Assembly: GCA_021904315.1 (NCBI GenBank)
Contig: CM038912.1
Location: 11,681,061-11,745,060, forward strand
Direction: 5' to 3'
From: Sphagnum magellanicum
Lineage: Eukaryota; Streptophyta; Sphagnopsida; Sphagnales; Sphagnaceae
DNA length: 64,000 bases
A model generated the notes under the pieces. That model ran no database searches. It was not told where the DNA came from and saw only the letters and a list, made by a program, of their open reading frames with translations. The position numbers and the translations under genes were made by a program. Each line of letters opens with the position of its first letter. Within the stretch, counting starts at the first letter, position 1. Positions 12,041-22,200 of the stretch are shown piece after piece.

Positions 12041-13672
12041 ATGGCAGTTCCATTCAATCCCTTCCTGCATGTTAAAGTAGATATTTCACCAGCACCAAGG
12101 TTTGAACTCAGCCTTGAGCCACCTGATGAGGGCAAATTTGCACATCAACCACTAGGGCTTATTCAACATGATAGTACTTTCCTCCCAGATATGCAGGAGG
12201 CGAAGCTCAGGATAGGCAAAATAAGTGATCCTTTCTGGTGGAGCACTTGGTTCTTGTTTATGAGCAAAAAGCAAATTGACAGGGATGATATGCGAGACCT
12301 CTTGTTGTCTAAGCTACCAGTTGCAAAGCTTTTTGCAGTAGGATGTGTGCCCCAGTACAGCCCTTACTTATTCAATGCCCATATCAACCCATTTCTGGAA
12401 CATCAACTGAAGCACAACAAAGAATATTTCCCCTCTGCATTTTGTATTCGTGAAGGTGAGCTTGACAGCTTTGGTGTGAGACACCTAGTTGCTCCTCGTC
12501 AAGTATGGGCATACCTGATTGCAAAGAAAAAGTGGGTACTGATGCCCTCCTTGGATTTCCTTCCTCCTCAGGTGACTGGAATGCTGGCAGGTGAAGGAGG
12601 CCTCTTGCTCCTAAGTGGAGACCCACCTCCTTATGTTGATCCCCTTGCGCTTGAGAAACCTTTGGCAGAAACCACAATTGAAGAACCCAAAGTGGAGGCA
12701 AAACCTAATGTTAAAGAAGGTGAAGAAGGAGATGAAGAAGAAGAAAAACCTGAAGTGGAAGGTGATGGTGAAGAGGGTGAGGAGGAAGATGGTGAAAAAA
12801 AGAAGGAAGTTGAAAAAGTTGTTGAGAAGCCTCCTGAAAAACCCATTGATCCAAATGGACAGCACTTGCTTGTGGTCTGCAATCCAATTTCAAGAACCTT
12901 CCGAATACTTCCACCCATGCATTGTCATCTTGAGAATCTTATGGGCAACATTATTGTGAACTCAATCTCAAGCCAATATGTTGTCTACATTGTGGGATAT
13001 CACCCACATATGACCCAATGCCCACAGGCTGAGGGAATGCGAGTTGCAATATTCAAGTCCATCAAAAACAGGTGGAGGATATTCTCAGTCCCACAAGGAA
13101 GGCTCTTCAGGCCTGGGCTATCAAATTGTTATCGGGCTCTACCACTCATCACTGAGAACATTGAAGCACCCACCCTCTTCTGCACAGGACAGGTGTTGAC
13201 ACCAGAGAACAATGCTTATAGTTCAGTTGTGTTAGGATTCAGGAGAAAGACAAGGAGTTGGAAAGCTTACAGTTGGCCTCCTCCATCTGTAGTTGAGCAT
13301 CCCCAAGTTGTAGAATGCAACCATAAGCTATACATAGTGGCTCAAGGTGTGAAAGAGCCCATAACCATCACAATCTGGAACTTCATCCCCCATGACTACA
13401 GTATTCCTGATTGTCAACAAGTCACAAAGATGCCAGCTCTCATGTTTAGGAAAGTCTTCCCTTATGGTTTCCACATACGATCGGACTATGACTGTGTGTC
13501 AAGTATGGGTTGTATCATGTTTGCTTGTCGTGATAGGGCAGCACTTATTTCATGCTACAATGTGAAGAAGAATTCTTGGAGCTTATTGCCAGAGCTTTAC
13601 CCTTGCTTTCAAAAGAACCTCACATACTTGGGGAACTGGAAGTATGAGCCAGCAGCACATGCACAGGTGTAG
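12041..13672 (+). CDS. F-box/kelch-type beta-propeller protein, acidic-insert variant
   Basis: This is an intronless 543-residue frame starting MAVPFNPF. Residues about 80-125 look like a degenerate F-box (DLLLSKLPVAKLFAVGCV), the Skp1-binding module of SCF ubiquitin ligases. The propeller-like part follows from about residue 160: KKWVLMPSLDFLPP, MLAGEGGLLLLSG, VVCNPISRTFRILPP, YVVYIVGYHPHM, VVECNHKLYIVAQG and NSWSLLPELYPC. Between the second and third blocks, about residues 205-270 form a strongly acidic and lysine-rich insert of Glu, Asp and Lys that the neighbour lacks. The head-to-head neighbour shares the same block order. The long antisense frames over the Glu-rich insert are composition artefacts. 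The likely role is choosing a substrate for ubiquitination; no substrate can be inferred. Confidence 0.82.
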   Translation: MAVPFNPFLHVKVDISPAPRFELSLEPPDEGKFAHQPLGLIQHDSTFLPDMQEAKLRIGKISDPFWWSTWFLFMSKKQIDRDDMRDLLLSKLPVAKLFAVGCVPQYSPYLFNAHINPFLEHQLKHNKEYFPSAFCIREGELDSFGVRHLVAPRQVWAYLIAKKKWVLMPSLDFLPPQVTGMLAGEGGLLLLSGDPPPYVDPLALEKPLAETTIEEPKVEAKPNVKEGEEGDEEEEKPEVEGDGEEGEEEDGEKKKEVEKVVEKPPEKPIDPNGQHLLVVCNPISRTFRILPPMHCHLENLMGNIIVNSISSQYVVYIVGYHPHMTQCPQAEGMRVAIFKSIKNRWRIFSVPQGRLFRPGLSNCYRALPLITENIEAPTLFCTGQVLTPENNAYSSVVLGFRRKTRSWKAYSWPPPSVVEHPQVVECNHKLYIVAQGVKEPITITIWNFIPHDYSIPDCQQVTKMPALMFRKVFPYGFHIRSDYDCVSSMGCIMFACRDRAALISCYNVKKNSWSLLPELYPCFQKNLTYLGNWKYEPAAHAQV

Positions 13673-16600
13673 ATTGGATTTAAAAATTTTGCAATGTTTG
13701 GAGGATTACTGATAGGTGGTGAGATGACTGTGTAGACTTCTAGAGAGGTTAATTAAAAGTTAGCAAAACAGCTTGTGTACTTAAATTGTAACTTCCACAA
13801 TCTGTTGCATGCATTATCTATGCTGATAATGCAATAGCAGACATGTCCTCATTGGCGTATGTTAGCTACACTTTTCTGCACTTGAATTATCTTAGCAGGA
13901 AAGTAGCTGTGGGTTCTTGCTCAAACCCATCAACCAAATACTAGATACCTAACTGACAAGGCAACTCTCTCACTCACATTGCCTACATCATAAAGTAACC
14001 AGTGGGAGTAAAGTCAAGCCTATCATAGGTGCAAATATTGATGGATAAGTCCAAATTCATACAAAGAAGTCTTATAGGTTGCTACTAGCAATGGTCTATT
14101 CCAAACTACTTAACATCTACCTCAACCAACTATGGATAGAGTTCTACATGTCCTCTTTCTGAATCCTATCAAACCCCTTCTTCTCTTCTATGTCCTCTTT
14201 TTGAATGTAGAGAAAATAGTTACAACAAATTACAAGTGGTAATTTTCATAGATTCCTACATCAGTTTGCCAACGAATTCTCAAAATTTCAACCTTTTCTC
14301 AAATACACCAACAATTTAGACCTCTCGATAACCTTTTCTCAATTCATTGCCAATAGATATTCTAAATGCATTGGTTTATGGTAGACAACTAATATGAAAT
14401 ATGTCAGCTTAGTATATTTTGCCTACTGTTGGATTTTGTTGGTTTGTCAGAGTGCTTTTAACTAATTTGTTTCTTGTTGATTTAGTTGACCTTTTGGCTT
14501 ACCACCTTCCAACTAGCCATCTTCCTTAACTTGACATCCTCTACACAAATTCTTTGGCAAGCTAGACGAACCAACTTTAAAACATCATGGTCACAGGGAC
14601 ACCTATTGCACTTAACTGGCTAGTTGTCACCTTGTCACATGGTCTTATGTTCACTTTTGATTGTCACCATTGTTTCAAACTTATGAATTGCAAATGTGGA
14701 AAACACAAACAACTTAGAATCTAGCTTTTTGACAACAATAAATCAAGGCAAAACATGGGTTAGTTCAATGAATTAGCAATTGGTTATATCGTCCTTCTTA
14801 TCAAGAGACAAGATTTGAAATATAAATTGTGTAAAGAAATTACTTGAAACATGGACTCCTGTTAGTATTTCGGTTTTAGAAACATGGTAAAGGAATCATA
14901 TTATGAATGAACAACTTCAATAGGTTCTCTAAACAAGAATAATACAATATTGAAACATGACTAACTTAGAGACCACATGAAACATTGGGTAAACCACTTG
15001 AAGACTCATAACATTGGGCTATGAACAACATGGAGTCAAATTATTTCTTACATATGCAAATGACCTAAAATGTGAACTATTAAAAACAAATATGACTTAA
15101 TTTTTTTGAAAACATTCATAATTGAGATCTTTGTTGTGTGCAACTAAATTGACACCCAATATTATCAAAATTGATAAGACACATATTTAAAACAATGCAC
15201 AAATGGTTGACACCAAGGTTTGTGTTTTCTATTTTATGCTTTGAACTTGGATTCATGTGATTTGCAAATGCGTACATTTTGTAACACAACAAAAGAGGAA
15301 ACTTTGGGTAATACCCCACAACCATAAAATAATTAAAAAGTTATTCACATTGAATTGGGTTCCATCAACAAATAAATTAGAACATTTAACCAAGTTTCAA
15401 CAACAAATAATTTTTTTAAAAATCTAATGTTCTGCAATAAATACATAACATTTTGAAAACTTATTTATTGAAATGAAAGAAACACATGTAATGACTTGAA
15501 ACATGAGTTACAAGTTTACTTTAAAATGAACATGAATCAAAAGTTTCAAAAACATGCAGAATTAAAATCTTGAAACTTTTTTTTGTGAAATGAAGGCAAC
15601 ACATACAATGACCTAAGACATGACCTAGTAAAAAACAAACATGAATCAAGAGTTTCAGGAACATGCAAAATTAAGATCTTGAAACTTGTTTAGTGAACTG
15701 AAAGCAAGAAATAAGAATGGTTTAAAAAAGGTCCCCACCAAGGAGCTTTAATAATTCAAATTAGGAAGATGGTGGAGAGCTTCAAATGGAAAATGTCTTC
15801 AATGTTGGTGCTATATATATAGAGGACAAATTGTGATTATGCAATGCATTCAAAATGGGTAGAGAATGCACTCAATTCAAAAATCTTCATGCAACTTCAA
15901 TGCATTTGGAATGGAAACATGATTGCACATTTTCATACATGTCTATTGGGTGGTGGGAATCAAAGTTCATACACTCCAAAGACCCATGATACCTTATCAC
16001 CAAAATAAGAATAATCATATAGCAAAGAAAGCAATGCCTCAAACAAATGGTGAAACCATTCATGCCTACCCTCCATCTAACATGGTTGTAAATGTTTGGG
16101 AGCAATAAATCAGAACTAAAATGTAGTACAAAATATAATTATATTTCATTAACACAAAAGTAATTATTAGTGTACCAGAGCTACATCCCATTAATGCAGC
16201 ATCAATACTATTGAAACATTGCTTTTCCAAGTTACCAACTCTCCATCCCCACTAGGATAGATAGACCAATGAACAAACATTTAAGTTTTCAAAAAGTTTC
16301 AAATCCTAAGACATTGGTCCTTTGCCTCTCAAGTTCAAAAGGAATTTTTTTACAACTCAATTTGACACATTCATAGTTGTTTAAATCATTCAAAATGAAC
16401 ATAAAATGAGAAAAATATGATTGACAAAAATAAATAAAATCAATGTTTGATTACTAACCTATTCAACACTTCTTCTTTTTCATGACTTTTCTATATTGTT
16501 CCTTCGCCTCCTCAATTCAAAGAGAAAATTTGATGCACCTAGATCACTCAAAATGGACAAATAAACAAAAAATATATGAAATTTACAAATAAAAAATCAT

Positions 16601-17132
16601 TTGAAAAAATACATTACATGATTTTCACAGGTTTTGTGCCTCTTGTATGTTACTCTTTTGCTTTTGGAGCTCAAAGAGGCAATGGAAAGCTTAACTTGGC
16701 ACTCCCATAACTTTTTACATTACTCCAATACATTTCTCCAAGCAAAGATCAAAAATTGTTTGGTTACTAACCTATGTTCGGTGAAAGGCATGTTTACCCC
16801 AGCGTTCTAACAATGAGGCTAGATGTAAATGCAAAGCTAGTTTTGGGCTGTCAAGATGTTACATTGCTGACCAAGTTACAATCCGTGACAATTGTCGCAA
16901 GTGTACCAATGCCCCCACCATCTTGAGGTATTAATTGTAAATTTGGACATTCTTGCTGGTGCTAGTCATAACCTAAATTTGTTTAGTATGGCATGATGGT
17001 GATGAGGGCCAATGATTTGTTTGGGTGAAATTTGGTCACTTGGTGACCAAGAGACAAGGGCTTCAATTGCTCCAGAATGTTTTTGGATACTTTTTAGCAC
17101 GTCAACATATTTCTGAGGTAGAAAGTTCTCAA
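13673..17132. other. AT-rich intergenic DNA with short tandem repeats
   Basis: The 3' end of the kelch gene is followed by AT-rich non-coding sequence. From about 14.9 to 15.7 kb, phrases such as CATGAATCAA and ATCTTGAAACTT recur (see the separate repeat entry). I see no gene on either strand. Confidence 0.5.
15483..15715 (+). repeat. About 118-bp tandem repeat, two clear units
   Basis: Units starting at about 15483 and 15600 share CACAT..AATGAC, AACATGAATCAA, AACATGCA.AATTAA and ATCTTGAAACTT in the same order. Weaker partial units occur upstream around 15.05 and 15.4 kb. Confidence 0.6.
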
Positions 17133-17285
17133 GTCACCATATTTAGACATTGGCTTCTAGCTTGTCACCAGAGTGAGACTGCTAAAAATTGGGACTCAGG
17201 GCTCTGACCAGTAGCCAAATTTGGCTTGGCCCTCTTGTAAATGATCACCAGCCCACTTACCTCACAAAATTGAAGTCCCAGATTG
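17133..17285 (+). repeat. Dispersed A-tail repeat, copy 1 (SINE-like)
   Basis: It shares CACCATATTTAGACA, GACTGCTAAAAAT, AGCCAAATTTGGCT and CTCTTGTAAATGATCACCAG with copies at about 18003-18192 and 24215-24400. This copy lacks a clear poly-A end, which the other two have. No tRNA-type promoter boxes could be confirmed, so SINE is a guess from the A-rich tail. Confidence 0.5.
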
Positions 17286-17616
17286 AGGGCATTGTTGATA
17301 GCCTGCATGAGTTTAAAAGCCATTCGGATACAACCTGAAGAGCATACATCCGGATGGTGCTCAAAACGTAGGCATTTGTGCATCTTTCAGGCAGTTGGAA
17401 CAGCTTGCCCGCAACTTGAAAACACAAACTGGGCATCTAGATACAGTTCAGGCTTTAAAGTCCTGGCGCTCAAATAACGTCTAGTAGGTCCTAAGGCAGC
17501 TTTGGGCTCCATAATTACCTTAGGACCTAAAGGGCTTTTAGAAGGACTTTCCATTCATCATTGGACCATTCCCTGTTGCCTTCTTCGTGACATATGCGCC
17601 ACAGGTCAGTGCTGTT

Positions 17617-17931
17617 TGTTGGCCTTGCCTACCAGGCAAGGATATTGTGTTTACATTCATAATAATAGAGTATAGTAGCTTAAGGGAATGGGGCCCCTAG
17701 GTAATAGGTCTATTGTTATATGAGGATTTTTGAAAGATGATATTTTGGCTTGTGTTGAAACTTGAGATTAGTTCTAGAGTTATAATAATATCTTGAAGGA
17801 TTTTGGTTTCTTTTAGAGGATTTTTTGAAGATATATATTTGGATGGTGAAATATTTGGATGAGTTTCCATAATTCTTCTAAATTTGCCTTAAGATACTTT
17901 TTAATGTAAATGGCAAGGCCACAGTGTGACA
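17617..17931 (-). repeat. TG...CA dispersed repeat, copy 2, inverted (LTR-like fossil)
   Basis: This is the reverse complement of the repeat at 3882-4194, with the same TGTCACAC start and GGCAAGGCCAACA end, 315 bp. Beyond the outer TGTCACAC end both copies also share an ACAAGGG-type tract, purine-rich like a polypurine tract. That would fit a 3' LTR remnant, but this is inference. Confidence 0.6.
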
Positions 17932-18002
17932 CACCCCTTGTTGTTTTCAGCCAATTCTAGCACTTTGTGAAACCACACAAACAGTGCGAATTGTAGAGAA
18001 AA

Positions 18003-18192
18003 GTCACCATATTTTGAGGGGAAAAAAATATCACATGTTGCTATGTTTAGACAATGAGTTCCTATTGGTAGCCAGAACAAGGTAGGATTGCTTAAAAATC
18101 TACTTTACTATATGAGCTCTAGCCAAATTTGGCTCACTCCTCTTGTGGATGATCGCCAGTCCACCTGCTTATCAAAGTTGGAAAAAAAAAAC
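18003..18192 (+). repeat. Dispersed A-tail repeat, copy 2 (SINE-like)
   Basis: It has the same internal order as copies 1 and 3 (ACAATGAGTTC, AGCCAAATTTGGCTCA, CTCTTGTGGATGATCGCCAG) and ends in GTTGG followed by ten A. It lies about 1 kb upstream of the ABC1-kinase start and may contribute to that promoter or leader. Confidence 0.55.
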
Positions 18193-19208
18193 CCCCGGCA
18201 CAGGTGAGAGGGCGGACGAGGAGCCACAAAACATTCCGCGCATGGTATATGCGTCGAAATTTTCACCTGTCACACTGCTAGCTTGTTGCTTCTGGTCCTG
18301 GTCTCATGAATTCGCTTTCTCTGTGTCTTCAATTGCGCGTCTACACATATCTGAAAAAGAGTTGCAATCTCCCTTTGTGCGAAATTTCGGGACGGAGTGT
18401 ACTTCTCTCCCACTCCTCTCTGTGTGACTCTGTTAAAGACACGATTTTCGTTAATCCGAGGTTTGTGGGGTAGGTTTAACTTTTGTCTGTGGAGAGCAAG
18501 TTCAGGAACTAGAATGAAAAATGAAAAAAAAAGAAAGGATGGGGTTACTAGCAGCTAGTAGTTCGAGAGCTGCCGGAGAGAGGAGAGAGAAGTAGGCTTG
18601 AGCCTGTGGGTTTGTAGATTTATTGCGGGTGTATGTTTTTTTTTTCCTCGTCCTTCGGGAATATGCATTCGAGAATTCGAGTTTGGCCGGTTGCAGCACG
18701 TTGTGATGTCGGGATTCTGGTGTCCTCGATTCGTTTGTGGGATTGGTCGAATTCATGAGTAATTCAGTTCGTGGGATTTGGTTGGTGTACTTGTAGAGAT
18801 TAAGAGAATAGCAGTTCCAGGACGCGATGGTTTTGTGGGTGATTTGACCTTTGAGAACCAGAAGCTTTAGATACAGTGTTGTTGGTCTTGTCTGAGACAT
18901 ATTTCCCCTTGGCGTGGGACTCCAGGGTTGGTATTCTTGAGGTCCTTGTTTGAAGATTGCTTTCAGGAATTTTCTGCTATGGAAATTCACGGGACTGTGT
19001 GTATGCATTGGCTTCTTCATTACCCACCTGCTTTCAGGGTATGGGGTGTCAGTTCTCCATGAAACTTGTTTCAAATTGACTTCAGTAAAACACCGAGTTT
19101 TAGGTCTGTTGTCGAGTACTAGATGTAAGCATCAGTGGCATTGTAGAGTTTGGTAGACAGCGGTTTAGCGCGGAAATAATTTGGCCACGCACAAAAATTT
19201 TGATTGAA
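18193..19208 (+). promoter_or_regulatory. Upstream region and probable leader of the ABC1-kinase gene
   Basis: The base composition is higher in GC than the flanks and there are pyrimidine-rich patches (CTCTCTGTG-type runs near 18410-18430). No TATA box or other element could be assigned with confidence. Antisense open frames here have no recognisable content. Confidence 0.4.
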
Positions 19209-22200
19209 ATGGGCCGCCAGCAAACGAAACAAGAGTTTCTATTATGCATGAGGAAGGTGCCATTGGGATGGGCAGATCGCCATCTACAGAAGATCAATGC
19301 TGTCTGCATGGAAGGGAAGAGACGAAGTGCACATTTGAGCATGATGTGGGAACTTGGTGCATATAAGCACTGGAAATTTGATGAGACTATGAAGAGCTGG
19401 GCACGGGTTGTACTTGATGAGAAGAAACGCGCACTTCATGAGCTTGGCTGGAAAAATCATCAGAAAAATATTAGCCGCACTATCCAATTCTGGACTCGCA
19501 CTGTGCAAATCTATGCAAGTTACAAGGTGCAAGTTACTCCGAGTTTGCAATTGCATTTTTTCCAAAACTTTTGATGTTGTGGATGTCTGGGGTGTAGGAG
19601 CAAAATCCTACCGCACTATTCTAGCAGTCATGTCAATAAACTGCTGGGTTATTAGAGCTTGCAACTTGTGGCTTAGGCTGAGATGTTATGGCTCTCACTG
19701 GTACATGGAATGCATCGAATGCATCTGGATTATTCAGAATAGTCATCTTCAGGGTTTGCATTTGTGTTATGTTTCCTGATATTTTGTAGTCTGCAGTGGC
19801 TGTGGCATCCCCGCAGAAGAGGAGATAAATAATCTAGAAAATGACAATAAGTGTCTGCATTTTCTCTCAGACTCTGCAATTGCGAGTAAAATTTGTGAAG
19901 CATGAAGCAGAACAAGAGCGCATGTGGGAAGATCAACATGAATGGGCTGCAGATAGACTATACTCTCTGTGCACAGAGCTTGGTGGCTTTTTTCTCAAGG
20001 TGAAGCATCTAATCTGGTGGTGTTCTGAATCTTTGGGTAACTTTTTATTTGCTTGGTGCAATGAACTGCAGTGAGTGGGGTACCCCCAGACTATAGACAA
20101 AGAGTGCGATTTGTCTTGCTGCTTCTTTGATATATCTGTATGGAATACTATCCATGCTGAGCAACTTTTGTGTTATCATTCATGATAAGGGTGATGGTCT
20201 GATACCTTGTGTGCAACATTCATAAGGTTATGAGTGCACTCATTTTTCTCATGTTACCTTCAAAGTGTTGTTGTGGAGTTTTCTCTGCAATCTCATTATA
20301 TGTTTTCCAGTGACTTTAGCAGATGTTCTGTATCCAAGTTGTCACCAATTGTGTGCTTAAAGGATATGTTTAGGGTGCAGGAAGCCCCAACCACTACCCT
20401 CTATGTAAGGCTCTCTAAGACATAGGATTAGATACTTTCTTGTGCAGTGACAGCCTTAAATGAAAGGAATCTTACCCTCACAAGCTTGCTGCAGATTGAA
20501 TGAGGATACTGTTGACTTTTTTTATTAGTTGTGTCTCTTGAGTGCTAGTCAGCATCATGACTGGGCTTCCTGTTGCTTCCAGAAATGCAACAGAAACTCA
20601 GGACACAGATGTTTGTACAATGGTTTGCCTGATTTTTTAGGTGGATTATTATTTAGTTATCTACACCCACCTTTGAGAGCTGATGAAGTCAGTGATGGTC
20701 TGACACTTTGTGAGTCACTCATGAGGTTTTCATCACACTCATTTACATTGTGTCACCTTCAAAGAGTTGTTGTGGACTTTTCTCTGCAATCTCATAGATA
20801 CATTCTGCTTTTATGTTACTTTTGTTTTGGGTATTTGCTTCCTTTCAGTTTCAGTTTGTGAAGCAGATCTGAATGCAATCTCTGCCTGAATGTGATGCTC
20901 TTTGACTGAGGTGTTCCTGTCATTTCAATTCCTTGAAGGCCTGTTGCTCTTTCACAGCCCCAAACTTGGCATGGGTCTAGGCCAGAAGTTCAATCCATGG
21001 GTGGTTTTATTTAATGAAAGAATGCTTTGTTTAGCGTAAAGTAAATAGCCCATCCCGCAGTGGTAGTGGGTTCAATTCATTACTAGGACATGCTAGATGT
21101 TGTCCATACTAGTAAACCAGCTACAATGAGGGCCACTTGGAAGTAAATCCCATAAGTGTGGGAACCCAAGGGAATCAAGTTGCTGCCCTTGTAGAAGTTA
21201 GAATGTGCCAACACTTGAAAGGGAGGCAGTGCCCTTAGAGGTCAAGTCACACTCAGTTACAATTTGTCAGGAGACATGTATTTTTCCCAATACACTATTT
21301 CAACTCAATATCATTGACAGTGTTGGGTGTTCCTAAATATGAGAGCAGTCAGCACAATTACTGGCAAAGCCAGATTTGTCACCAATGCCATGGGTGAGGA
21401 AGCTGGTGGTCTTATGTGATGGAGCACCAGAAACACCATACAAGATGGTTCAAAAAGTTATTGAGCAAGAATTTGGAAAGCCAATGGACTCTATCTTTGA
21501 GCGATTTGATTGCAAGCCCCTTGGTTCTGCATCAGTGGCCCAGGTAGGGCATTGTGTAACTGATGCAGTGAAAGAATCATGGTTTGAACACATTCTTATC
21601 TATAGGGAATAGACATTTTCTAAGAATTTGAAAGGATATTCCAGGCTTCAGGAACCATTTGAAACACAATCTTTTCTCTGCTTTTTCTTGGGGATGCTTG
21701 TGATCCATCAGATGCACTTACAGGGTAGATGGTATGGAATAGTAAGTATGAACAGGTCAGAGACCTTGAAGGAGGGTCTAAATATGGCCAGCTCACATGA
21801 GGTCATTACATCTCTTGATGAAAAAGCTGGAATCTTTGGGAATTCTGGTTATTATGTAGGTCCACCGTGCGAGAGTCAGGGGTGCAACAAAGGATGTTGC
21901 TGTAAAGGTATTACACCCAGTCATGATGTTTGTTCTGAATGTAGGATACTTTTTGATGTTCTTGTTATTGGTTCTCATGTAGCATGTTGTGAAGTATACG
22001 TGGTTGTATGTTTGTGATCATTGATGTGAGCTTATCATTCAGAGGAGTTTACTCCAGAACTTGATTGGACGTATTGAGGTTGGGCTAAGGTAACTTGAAT
22101 TTTTTTGGGAATGGATACCAGGTCCAGCATCCAGGGGCACATGAATTAATGATGACAGACATTCGTAACCAAAAAATGTTTGCAGCATTTTTGCAGCGAT

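Noticed and set aside
12611-12959. Several overlapping open frames on both strands over the acidic stretch of the right-hand kelch gene
   Set aside because: They arise from the GAA/GAG-rich coding sequence; the sense frame has the conserved propeller blocks on both sides.
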